64,000 nt of DNA from Dermatophagoides farinae. Its lineage: Eukaryota > Arthropoda > Arachnida > Sarcoptiformes > Pyroglyphidae. The first letter of the stretch is position 1; every line of letters starts with the position of its first letter. This document shows positions 38,029 to 50,100 of the stretch, in pieces. Location: positions 2,604,001 through 2,668,000 of the forward strand of contig NC_134681.1 in assembly GCF_024713945.1 (NCBI RefSeq), given 5' to 3'. The notes under the pieces were generated by a model. That model was not told the origin of the DNA. It saw only the letters and a list, made by a program, of their open reading frames with translations, and did no database searches. A program made the translations under genes and the position numbers.

Positions 38029-38839
38029 AATGATGATGACAACATCTGTTTTGGATTTTTTTAAATTCATCGAAAATTGTATTCGGATGAAATAAATGTT
38101 TTGGCATATGTGAATTTATTTTTAGATGAAAAGAAACAGGCAAACATATTTCATTAAGCCCATCATCATCATCATCATTTATTCAAGATGATGAGCATGT
38201 TGAATTGTTTGTTGGAAGATATTATTTTTTTTGGCGCAATTCGATTGTCAATTTATCTTGATTTTGGAAAAAGAAAAAAAAACAATTTGCTAATACATAA
38301 ACACACGGAGAGAATTAATACTCATATTACCGAAAATGATGTTTTTTTTTTGAAAAATTATTGGCCCAGAAAATATAAAACAAAATTGAAATGAAATGAA
38401 ACCTTTATATTTTGATTAGATTAGTTCCACAAAGTTGGCATTTTGAATTTGAATCGTCCAATGATGATGATTAAGTTCAAATTAAAATCGATAGAAAAAT
38501 TTAGTCTAAAGTAGCAGTTTAGCTTGTAGAGCGATAAAATTGACAAAAAAAAGTTCACTATGTCTTTGTGTTAGTGGAACATGAATGTGAAATTGAATGT
38601 TGAAATCATTTTCATTTTCGGCAAATCATCATCATCATCATCATCGTTCATTATTAATGATGATTATTTATTGCCATTTCATTATATTGACATGATCGAC
38701 CAAAAATTTTCTTTTTTTGTTTTTTTCTGTTGCTGTCATCATTAAACAAAAAAATTTGATCAAAAAGTGAAAACATTCATTTCATTTCACCATTCTTTAT
38801 TTTCTTTCTTCATCGGTCAATTGTTTGTCTTCTTCTAAA

Positions 38840-41800
38840 ATGACCTATTATCTTACAGATACATATGGTGATCATGATAGTAGTCATACTAATCATAATC
38901 ATAATAAAGTCGTAAATAATAATAATCGTAATGTTGATGATTATACAATTCATATACCATATAATCTTCACCATTTTCATTCAAATTATCAGCCATCATC
39001 ATTTCGATTGAATCAAAATCAAAATCATCACACCATTCAACATCCGAATCGAAATGTTGAAATTTCAAAATATTACAATAACCATCAAAATGATGGTGAT
39101 GATGATTATAATAGAAATGAAAACAGTTTGATAATCGATAATAAAGATCAATGTAAAACGATTCGACAGCAAAATAAACAACAACGACCGTCATCGACAA
39201 TAAACATTCAATCAAATAAAAATAAAAACCAATCCAATCATCATCAATGGATGATGGATTGTGAACAAAGTTTAAAAATGGTTTATGAATCACGATTAGA
39301 CTTTCTTATTGATTCACGTGAACCACGTTTATTAATTCTATTGCCATTAAGTATCTGTGTTGATGTCAATGATGTTGACATGAATAATAATTACATTTTC
39401 CATAATGATAACAACAACAACAATTTTAACGATGAAATCGATGATGATTTAAAAGCAATGACCGGTCACACAACGGTTATTGGTTATAAAAAGGTTTTTT
39501 ATTTTATCTTCTATCTCCATAATCAATGAATTTGTTCTGCGTTTTAAGGAGTTCTAATTGAATAAATTGATTTATATGATTGTAAATTAGGTTATTGGCA
39601 CCGAATATTATTGCATAAATTCAAGTGATTATAATCATCATTACAATAATAAACACATTAGTTATAATCAACGTCAACAACAACAACAACAACGGAATAA
39701 TTTGAAACAAAGTGGACAAAAAAGACATCTAACGAAAATGGCCGATATAGCAAAACCAACAATTGTTGATAATCATGATGGTACAATATGTGTTAAATAT
39801 GATCCAAAACAACAAGGCAATTATGAGATGCAAATCAAATATAATAATTTGCCCATTAAAGGTAGTCCGTATAAATTTATTGTGGATAATACACCTAAAG
39901 GTTTAGTTACAGCATTTGGAGCGTAAGTAGTGATTTGTTTTTTCAATTTCCAATTTGAATAAATTAATTTTTTTCCATTTTTTAATTTAGTGGCCTATCA
40001 ACCGGTGTTGCGGGTGATGCTTGTTCATTCAATGTTTATACGAAAGGAGCCGGTGCCGGTAATTTACAGGTGGCTGTTGAAGGACCATCAAAAGCAGAAA
40101 TCAATTGTAAAGATAATAAAGATGGTAGTATTAATGTTACCTTTACACCACCGGCACCGGGTGAATATAAAATCAATGTTAATTTTGCTGGTAAACCAAT
40201 CGAAGGCAGTCCATTTTCGGCAAAAATTGTTGGTGAAGGTCGTAAACGTAATCAAATATCGATTGGAATGTCAAGTGAAGTACCGTTGAAAGTAACGGAA
40301 AAGGATGTTAAATCATTGAATGCAAGTATCGTTGCACCGTCTGGTCTTGAGGAACCATGTTTTGTGAAAAAATTAAGCAGTAATCAAGTGGGAATATCGT
40401 TTACACCACGTGAGCATGGTGAACATGCAGTGAATGTGAAAAAAATGGGTAATCATGTAGCAGGATCACCATTCAAGATTAATGTATTGGAACGTGATAT
40501 TGGTGACTCGAAAAATGTTAAAATTACTGGTGCCGGCCTGAAAGAAGGCAAAACTAATACAGCTAATGAGATTAATATCGATACAAGCGATGCTGGTTAT
40601 GGTGGTCTAAGTGTTTCGATTGAAGGTCCATCTAAAGCCGACATCCAATATAAAGATAAAGGAAACGGAAAATTGGCAACCACATATAAACCAACGGAAC
40701 CAGGATTTTATATTCTAAATGTTAAATTTGCTGATCATCATGTACCCGGATCACCATACACAATCAAAGTAACCGGTCCTGGATCGAATATTCAACGTAA
40801 TAATATTAAATTAGGACGTGAAGCTGCTTCTATTGCAGATGTTGGATCGAAATGCAAATTGAGTGAGTTTTCATAATTTTAGATTTCATATTTTTTCTCA
40901 CATTTTTTTCTGTTTGATTTGTTGGACTTGTAGCATTTAAATTCTCACAAACAAGTGCATTTGATTTGGCTGCTAAAATTATGGCTCCATCAGGCGAAAC
41001 AGAAGATGCAGAAATATTGGATTTGCAGGATTTTCTTTATGCTGTTCAATTTGTACCGAAAGAAGTTGGCATACATACCGTATCGGTACGACATAAAGAT
41101 ATTCATATACCTGGATCACCATTTCAATTTACTGTTGGTCCATTCACTGATTTCGGATCACATCGTGTACATGCTGGTGGTCCTGGCTTAGAACGTGGTA
41201 CAGTCAATGAAAAATGTATGTAGTTCTTTAAAATCATTTTCGCTTTCATCATCATCATCATCATAATTATGATTAATTATAGGTGAATTCAACATTTGGA
41301 CTCGTGAAGCTGGTGCTGGAACACTAGCCGTTTCGGTGGAAGGTCCATCGAAAGCAGAGATTGATTTTCATGATCGCAAAGATGGTTCTGGTTTTGTAAC
41401 ATATAAAGTTACTGAACCTGGTGATTATCGTATTGGTATCAAATTTAATGATCAACCAATTCCGGATAGTCCATACAATGTTTACGTTATGGCACAAGTG
41501 GGTGATGCACGCAAAATTGAAATTGGTGCAATTCCTCCAGAACATATGCTGAAAGTAAATTCACCGGTTACATTTACAATTAACATGAATGGCGCTAAAG
41601 GAAGTTTGGATGGTAAAGTGATTGCACCAAGTGGTGCTGAAGATGATTGTTTTCTAAGCAAAATTGATGATGATCAATGGGCATTACGTTTTATACCACG
41701 TGAAAATGGTGTACATCGTATTCATGTACGTTTCAATGGTGTTCATATACCGGAAAGTCCATTTTCAATGCGTATCGGTAAAGATGATGCTGATCCTGCA

Positions 41801-42576
41801 AGCGTATCCGTAACTGGTAGTGGAATTAAAGAAGCACGTACAGGTGTTAAAACTGATTTCATCATCGATACATGTAATGCTGGTGCCGGTACATTGGCCG
41901 TTACTATTGATGGTCCAACAAAAGTATCGATGGATTGTACTGAAGTTGAAGAAGGTTATAAAGTTCGTTATACACCACTTGCCCCGGGTGAATATTTGAT
42001 AACAATCAAATATAATGGTTATCATATTGTTGGTAGTCCATTTAAAATTCGTTGTATGGGTAAGTAGATTGATTGGATGTATGTCAATACATAATAATAT
42101 ATTGATCATTGATCATCCAACACAGGTACACGAAGCATTGCTGATATATCGGATTTTGAATCATCACAAGTTGTCGTAGAAACGGTTACTAAACATTCAA
42201 AAAATCAAGGTAATCTAATGCCTAAATTTAAATCCGAAGCAAATCGTGTTGAATCCAAAGGTGTCGGTTTAAAACGTGCCATATTGAATCGTCAGAATAC
42301 ATTCAATGTGAATGCTTCAAATGCTGGTATGTGTCATGATGATTTTTGTTAGGAATTTTTTTTAATAAAATTTTTTTTTCAACAGGTAACAATTTTCTTT
42401 TTGTTGCTGTATTTGGACCACGTGGACCATGCGAAGCAATCGATATACGCCATCAAGGTCGTAATAATTATAATATTACCTATACAACAAGAGAACGTGG
42501 TGATCACATTATTGTTGTTCGATATGGTGATGATCATATTCCTGGTAGTCCATTTAAAATTGATTGCAATCCATAA
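38840..42576 (+). CDS. Short filamin lacking the actin-binding domain
   Basis: Seven exons: 38840-39493, 39591-39922, 39991-40862, 40934-41215, 41283-42059, 42126-42326 and 42386-42576. Introns are 59-97 bp, all phases agree, and the product is 1102 residues. From about residue 268 it consists of filamin Ig-like repeats, each ending in a (G/D/E)SP(F/Y) strand. I count nine such ends; the first repeat is partial and the last (after a linker containing QVVVETVTKHSKNQ) is the dimerisation repeat. Block by block these align with vertebrate filamin repeats 16 to 24, for example AGGPGLERG, WTREAGAGTLAVSVEGPSKA and FIPRENGVHRIHVRFNG. There is no calponin-homology pair, and HFM1 occupies the DNA upstream. 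Residues 1-267 are a low-complexity His/Asn/Asp/Gln region with one denser segment (EQSLKMVYESRLDFLIDSRE). A second good start is the ATG at 39738 (AAAATGG, MADIAKP), which would give a filamin-only protein. By family it should be a dimeric scaffold binding receptors and signalling proteins. An AATAAA is at 42907-42912. Confidence 0.92.
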
Positions 42577-43112
42577 AGAGTGAAAGGTTGATTGCCAATC
42601 TGTTAACAAACAAAATATACATCGAGACCAGATGAAAAATGACGAAAATACAAACAACACTCACTACGATGATGATGAAAAATGAATCGATTTCTTCTTT
42701 TTTTTTTGCTGATGATGCTAATTGTTCGTTTTTTTTTCATTTTGAAAATTAAAATTCACATAGCATGTATCGCGTTTGAAACAAAAAACAACGAAAAGTA
42801 TTTAAAAATATTATAATTGAAAGTTATCCATTTTGTTTTGCATTAATAATCAAACAATTTTTTTTGTTCACCTACCACACAATGGTGAAATCCAATGATG
42901 AATTTGAATAAAGTCCAAATGAAACCAAAATTAATCGTTCGTGAATTTCTGATTTCATCTTCTGGTTTTGCGAAAAACCGCCATCTATTATTCGTTCGGT
43001 TACTGAATCGATAGAAAACATCTGGCTCATCAGCATTATTTTTTTGAGTGGTTTGTTTTTTTTTTATTGCCCATTGTCATAAACAAACAAATGATGAAAT
43101 AATTGATTAAAA
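42577..43112. other. Filamin 3' flank and upstream region of the next gene
   Basis: Non-coding. It contains the filamin poly(A) signal AATAAA at 42907-42912 and about 200 bp that must hold the promoter of the downstream small membrane protein. No other element is seen. Confidence 0.6.
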
Positions 43113-43902
43113 ATGATACAATTACGTAAATGTTGGCGAAAACTATTTTTTATCATACTATCGATATCATTGATATTCATTATTTATCAACTTTATTATT
43201 ATCGTTTATTAGTTAATGTTACCAATAATATTTCGACATCAAAATCATCATCATCATCATCACGAAGAATTGTTGGTCCATCAGCATCATTATTTATTGG
43301 ACAACAACATAATAACGATCCAATAATGATTGATGATCTACAGATTAGATCACCAGATCATGATGGTAATGGCATTGTAAATATTCCCAATGTAATAATC
43401 GGTATCGATAATAATGCTCATCATAATATGGATCAATATCGTCGTGCGTTTCAATATCAAAATGGTTATTTTCATTGTATAAATACTAATGATCAGATAA
43501 TATTGATTGATAGAAAATATTTTAATGATGATTATTGTGATTGTCCAGATGGTAGTGATGAACCATCAACTAGTGCCTGTTCAGCATTATTATCATCATC
43601 AACTAAATCAAATGAGCCATTAATGTTTCATTGTCATTCATCATCATCATCATCGCCATGTCGGATTGTATCCATTCCATATTATCGTGTAAATGATGGG
43701 TAAGTGAACAAAAAAAAAGTTTCCAACCAATTTTTTCATTTTTTTTCTCGCAAATAGAATTTGTGATTGTTGTGATGGTTCCGATGAAACGAAACATTTG
43801 GATATTTCTGTAAATCAATTTCAACGACAAATACGTTCATATACAAACATAACGAATCAATTGATGTGGTCAAAATGTCATCATCGACAACGAAATCTAT
43901 AA
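43113..43902 (+). CDS. Small membrane-anchored protein with glucosidase II beta-type twin Cys-rich module
   Basis: Two exons, 43113-43699 and 43758-43902, with a 58-bp intron (GTAAGTG..AATAG) splitting a Gly codon; 243 residues. A basic N-terminus (RKCWRK) precedes one hydrophobic segment at about residues 11-29, then the rest should be lumenal or extracellular (signal anchor, type II). Residues 30-115 are low in complexity with one sequon (NVT). The Cys module starts at C122 (FHCINTN) and includes NDDYCDCPDGSDEP at 138-151, then C174 and C183, then VNDGICDCCDGSDE at 193-206. The order FxC..NDDYCDCxDGSDEP..C..FHC..C..RVNDGxCDCCDGxDE is that of the N-terminal domain of glucosidase 2 subunit beta (PRKCSH), which folds as paired LDL-receptor class A-like calcium-binding repeats. 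The long Glu-rich middle and C-terminal mannose-6-phosphate-receptor homology domain are missing. An ER role is inference. An AATAAA is at 44176-44181. Confidence 0.85.
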
Positions 43903-44975
43903 AATCACCCGGTGATATGACCAAATAATGTTATGTTATCCATTACTTGTATAGAAATGAAGACAAAAAAAAATTAATCTATCCATGTCCATGGTAGAAT
44001 TTGTTGTATAAATATTTATGAAAATAATTTTAAAAATGTGATAAGAAATCATGTTTCAGAAATTATCCTAATCCTAATCCTAAATGAATTTATTTTTCAT
44101 TTTTTCGTGCTTGTTTTTGTCTTTTCATGATTTTAATAGTTGAAAAGTTACATTTGCAAACATATTTTTAGAATGAATAAAAAAGATGCACTTTTCATGT
44201 ATTAATTTATCATTTGATGTTTTCATTTTTATTGGATCACAAATCAAATAAACAAAAATCATCACATGACCATCATCAATCCCACAAACAACAACCACTA
44301 GTTGCTAACCAAATGTGTTCGTTTAATTGATTTGATTTTTCAATGATAAATCATCATCATCACCATTAATCCTGGAACATGAAAATTATTTCGAAAAAAA
44401 ATTCAATGATAATCAATCGATTTGATTTTTTTTTTGGCAACAACAACATCATAAATGATCAATAATCACCAGTAATTTACCACGTATCATAAGTACCATC
44501 ACCATTGAATAGTCGATTAATTAAATTTTTTAATGATTTTTCTTTTCTTTTCTCATTGCAGTAGCCATATATTAATATAATTTGAATATTGTGAAAATAA
44601 AAAAAAATGAAACCTTATCGACCTCCATATTTGTTGTTGTTGCCGTCGGTGGTGATGGTGTAAAAAAGTGTTGCGAGAAATCGGGTAGAAAAAAAAGAAA
44701 ATTTCCAATCAATCAATTTGATTTTAATGATGATGACGATGATTTGATTTGATTTGATTTGTTATACAAGGTCATATATACAGTTATTGATAATGATAAT
44801 TATTATTAATTTTATTTCATTTTTTTGCAGATTAAAAAAAACCAAACAAACAATAACTATCATCAATTGTGCAATATGTTTCAATATTGACGTTGTTTGA
44901 ATTAATTACAATTGCAATTTTATTATTAATTTTGGTAAAATTTAGATTTTCATTCAAAAATAATATATCATCTTT
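43903..44975. other. Non-coding interval upstream of the N4BP2-like gene
   Basis: It holds the AATAAA of the preceding gene (44176-44181) and a 5' leader for the next. Acceptor-like TTTTTTTGCAG near 44830, about 145 bp upstream of the downstream ATG, suggests an intron in the 5' untranslated region, with its first exon not identified. Confidence 0.5.
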
Positions 44976-47131
44976 ATGAACAATAAGAATATGAATTTGA
45001 ATAAAAAAAATGTCGACAATATCACCAGACCAGAATATCGTAAACTACAAAAAGAATTTTCAAATATCAATCAACAATGTTTGACAGATATAATGGAACA
45101 TTTTGAAAATGACTATCAATCAGCTAGAAAGATTCTAATTGAATTATATGGATCAAATATCGATAATGCTGCTGCAGCTGATGAAGATGATAATGATTCA
45201 GCATTAGCATCATCAATTGCATCGAACGATAATGTATATCTACCGATAACGACAGAATTTTTTGATAATCTACATTATCTATTTGAATCACGTAACGATT
45301 ATCTAAATATCTCATCACCAACAACGACAACGATTCGTGAAGATTTGCGCATGAAAGATACAATCTATTTACCAATCAATATTGATTTAGCATATGATAT
45401 TTATTGGAATCTGATTAATTATATTCAAAATACTTATGATCATCTTGCTACAACAACGAATGATCCAAATAATGCTGCCGCTGATGATAATGATGATGAT
45501 TATTCATATCATCATGATGATATGAATAATGTTGATCATATGTCAGAAATAATGGAAACTGAAAAAGCAATACGTGCAAGTAGACAAGAATATCTACAAA
45601 ATCTAGTTAGACGCCGACAAGAATATCTACGTAAAAACAATCATCAAAATAATAAAATGAAAAAAAATGTTCACTCCAAAATCGACGATCAAGCATTATT
45701 ACAGGAATGGTTATTGGAAAAGAAACGGGATTTTCTCATCAAACATTTTCCTGGTGTTGATCTATTGAAATTGAATCGTTTATTTGAATTGAACTTGTAA
45801 GTCTTTATTTTCTTCTTTCCATGAGAAAAAAAACGAAGCTATTGTCTTTTTTTAATCAGATTTTTTGCAGTTTAATTGAATTTAACATTGATGATTGATT
45901 GATTGATTGATTGATTTTTAATTTCTTTGTCTCTCTCTTTTTTTCTTTTATTTTCTGTTCTTTTTATTCATCTATAGCTTTAATCTGAATGAAACAATCA
46001 AAGATATTGAAGCATTTTATGACTGTAAATTACCATTGTATTACAATAAATCATTATATAGTGAAGTAGTAAAAAAACCAATTAAAATTGTTGACAATAT
46101 GATGACATCGAAGACGACAACGATGGCCGCAAAGAAGAAAAAGAAAGAATCACCAACATCAACCAAAACAATAAACCTGATTAATAATGATAGTCATGAT
46201 TCTGATGATGATGACGATAATGATAACGATGGCAATAATGATGATAGATCAATCAATGATCAACAACAATTTATAGCCAATATCGATCGATTTCTTGAAC
46301 AAAGACATTGTTATCGATTAAAATTGGAACATTTGAAAAAGAAAAAGATTAAATTCATAAAAAATGGCCATAAAATTATACATCGTTATCATGATGAAAT
46401 ACGTAAAGTTTATCAGGAACTCAAACTATTGAGTGAAAAAATTATTGATGCATATCAAAATTATGAGTATGTTCTGTTTTATTTATTTCATCCTTGTGTG
46501 TTTGTTCATTGTTTTTTCTTCTGTTTTTTTTTATTCATTGTTTTTATATACGACGGTGATGAAATGATTTATTTTCTTCTTTATCTCTAAAAAAAAATCA
46601 ATTAGTTTCAATGAAAATATTATGGATCTACATCAATTGATTATGAATGAAGTTCGTATTATTGTACCGACAATATTGGCCGCTAAACAACAACAATTAT
46701 TATTCAACAACAATAATGCTGATGGACAGAACAACAATAATAAATTAGAGTTCAAGATCATAACCGGAATCGGTGCCGGTGCTATACGTCGATATTTATT
46801 GAATTTTATAGCCAAAAAGAAATTGGTGTAAGTTTTTTTTAAACATTAATCAATTTCGATTGGAAATGAAATGAGGCCAAAAGTTTTAGGCTTTTTTTAT
46901 GACCAAATCAGTTTTTTAAAATAATTTTCAAAACAATTTCAATCGATCAATTAATCGATTATATGAAATCATTACTGCCACAACCATATATTAATTTTAA
47001 TTTCATTTTTTTTCTCTTCACAACAAATCTCATATGAATGAATGAAAATACATAGATATCGTATGACCGATGGCCAAGGAGCATTCATCATAACATTATA
47101 CGCAACGAATCCGATCATATTTATTGATTGA
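44976..47131 (+). CDS. N4BP2-like protein: CUE, DUF1771 and Smr domains
   Basis: Four exons, 44976-45796, 45978-46466, 46606-46827 and 47056-47131, with introns of 181, 139 and 228 bp; phases agree and the product is 535 residues. Near the N-terminus (about 19-50) is a CUE-like helix bundle (EYRKLQKEFSNINQQCLTDI then FENDYQSARKILIELYG). A second CUE-like segment is at about 247-292 (FLIKHFPGVDLLKLNRLFEL, then NLNETIKDI). Residues about 400-436 match the DUF1771 pattern that precedes Smr domains. The Smr domain is at about 442-535: MDLHQLIMNEV, then FKIITGIGAGAIRRYLLNFI, then YRMTDGQGAFIITLYATN. The order CUE-DUF1771-Smr is that of the C-terminal part of NEDD4-binding protein 2. The polynucleotide-kinase domain of full N4BP2 is not present. 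Smr domains are nucleases in no-go mRNA decay in related proteins; that role here is inference. The central DDDDDNDNDG run follows GAT repeats. An AATAAA is at 47456-47461. Confidence 0.82.
45893..45916. repeat. (GATT)n microsatellite inside an intron
   Basis: Six GATT units in intron 1 of the N4BP2-like gene. Confidence 0.85.
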
Positions 47132-50100
47132 TTGATCCATTATAATTCATTCATCATCATAATTTAATGATTTTTATTTTGTTATTTTGTGAAATTGGAA
47201 ATTATTTTTTTGTTTTGTTTTGTATTTTCGAAATTTATCATTTTTTTCTTTTTCACAATGACATTCTTGCATGTATGTCATATTGTCGGGTTTTTTTTGT
47301 TTTGTTTGTTTGTCAATGTATGTGTTTTGCTATCCATTCAATTCACACAGAGAAACGGAATTTCCGTAAATGTTTTTGGTCTGAATGTGTGTGTGTGTTT
47401 GTGTGTGTTCAGTTAGCATGCAATGATGGTTCCACCAGGATGAATATTTTCATGAAATAAAAACTTGATTTTGTTTTTTTCTGGATTTTATTTCATTTCA
47501 AATGATCATTATTACAGTAATGATAATTACATCAATCAAATTCGTTTCGGTTGATTAAATTAAAATTATTTTGTTGTTTTTTGTTATTTCAGCTAAAGAA
47601 AAAAGACACACTTTAGATTAAATAAATCGATCTGATTGTTGCTGATGATGAATAGTAAATTGTCATCAAATCAATGAGAAAAAAAACCGACGACGACGTT
47701 GACGTTGACTGACCTATACGTACACGAATGACCTTTACATTTGAATAGATTTTCTAAAAAGTAATCCGTTTTTTTCTCTACAAAAGAATGTTACAATTTC
47801 GTGTTTGCATTCATCATCAATGTGCATGTTTTCAGTTTTTCACTTTGTAAATTTTTTTTTGTAGTCCGTGTATGCGTGTGTGTATGTGTGTGTGTGTGAA
47901 AAAATCATTTGATTCAGATACAGATTCAGCAAAAATTTTTTTAACTTGATTAATTTGTGATGATGATGAGAAGTTTTCCGATGCGAATCTTGTTGTAGTT
48001 TGTTTTTTTTTGACAAACGTTTTTTTGACTACTTTCACTATGGACATAAGACACAGACAGGAAGAAATGATTAATTTCATTCATTCTTCATGTGTGTGTG
48101 TGTGTAACTAAACAAACTTATTTGAAGAAAGACAAAAAAGTAGAAAAAAATTTAGTCAAATTTGATGATGATGAAAAAAAAAATTCATTCACACACACAA
48201 GGAAACCGAAAATTTGTTTTCCCCATTCCAAAAAAAAAATTTCCTCTGGAATCAATAATAAATAATCTGTTGAAAAATTGAAAAAAAATATCCATTTCGG
48301 TCTCGAGCACAGATGTTGTGTACGTCGTTGATGAACAATGATAGTGTTTTTTTTTATCAAACCGAAAAAAATTTACTTCTCATAAATGTTTTCAACAAAT
48401 CATTATCATTATCATCATCATTACAATTTGAAATTTGCAATTAATTCGGTCAACTAAAATTTTTCTGTTTCAATCGATGAATTGATGAATTTGATCACAT
48501 GTTATTGTTTCCATGCATTATTTTGTTTTTGCAATTGCGTTGTTTGTCAATTTTCACATTCAATGATGTCACACATGAAAACATGAACAAACACACATGC
48601 GGGGAGAAATGAATCCTGATAATCATTTTTTCAATCGATTTTATAATATCAATTGACTGTCATCGCGGTCATCGTGGTCATTTCATTTATCTTTTTTTCT
48701 TTTTTCTTTTTTGTTTGTGTGTTGTTTGTTTGTGTATATCACATCATCATTAAATGAAAAACAACAACGAAAAGTGTTCCGCTACAAGCATTATTATTTG
48801 TCCAAAATATACAATAACATTTTTCTGTGTACGAAATGGAATTAAAGAAACATTCACTGAGCTCATTTTCCTTTTCTATCAACCTCGATAATGGATTTGC
48901 AAGAAAAAAGAACGATGACGATTACAAAGTTCATCTGACCAATTGAATGAGCAAACAAAACAATTGATCAATTTGGTCACTGGTGTTTCATCTCGCTACA
49001 ACTTTCAAGGTATATAGAAAATTGAAAACAAAACATAACATATTACGTTCACATAACATAATAATAAATATCTTTTCCGGAAGAATTTCGGAAATGAAAA
49101 TGATGATTTTCAACAAAAAAAAATAAAAGATTTCCTTGTTTTTTCCTGCTGCTGTTGTTGTGATCATGATGGTGAATTCGAAGCTGTTTGATATCAAACA
49201 GAAAACATGAAAAAACAACAACAACAACAAAAAAGGATTAATTTAACCCGAACCACGACAACAAATGAATGCATGTATGAATTTCATGAAAACTTGGTAA
49301 ATGTGAGAGAGAGAGAGATATGATTTTTTTTATTTGGTTATTTTCTCATCATTTTTTTGGGTTTTTTTTATTGTTTTTCTCATGGTTCCAGGAACAATTG
49401 ATTGGTCGAATATAAACTAAATAAAATAATCGATCCGATTATTTTTGTTTTTAGAACCATTGTCAATTTTTTTTATGAATATGAATAATGAAAATTGCAT
49501 TATTCATTCATTATTACGATAATAATAACAAAAACAACACAGACGGAAATGAATCTTTTCACCATCATTAGCAATGTATAGGATTCGTATTTCTGTCAAA
49601 AAAAAGATGTTATCAAATCGTCTTATACACAACAACATCATATGCCTACATCATATTTGTTGTTAAATAATACTTTTGCAAAACATTCAGCTTCAGATTA
49701 TAATCGTTAAATGTAAAAATGAAAGAAAAAAAGAAAAACGAAACGAAATTTGATCATAAACAATGGTGAAAAAGATTAAAAGATTTTTTTTACTTTTCAC
49801 TTATGAAATGTTGTTCAGAACTATCATCATCATCATCATCATTATTATTGTTGTTGTTAGGAAAGTTTTTTGTCCATAAAGAACGAAACGAAAAAGTAAA
49901 ATCTAAAAAGCTTAAAACTTGTTAGAAAATGAAAAAGATGAAAATCTTTTAGGATTTATTATTGTTGAAATATTTTTGTACTTTATTTTATCGCTTGTGG
50001 AAAAAAAACACAATGATTATGATGATGATAGCTGATGTTGAACAACTTGATAAAAAGAAGAAGAAAAGAAAGAAATTATGCTGTTCCAATTGGATCATCA

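Larger units (their letters stand above)
36166..38839. other. Interval between HFM1 and the short filamin gene
   Basis: No coding exon is evident. A GACGACGACG patch at 36835-36850 is followed by a strong plus-strand donor, AAGAG|GTAAGTTT at 36881-36882. This could end an untranslated first exon of the filamin gene downstream. A GATn tract lies at 38005-38028 and ATCn tracts near 38163-38178 and 38627-38646. The rest is T-rich. Confidence 0.45.

Noticed and set aside
39990-40289. Alternative plus-strand frame over filamin exon 3
   Set aside because: It is a shifted frame of clear filamin repeats; no independent signature.
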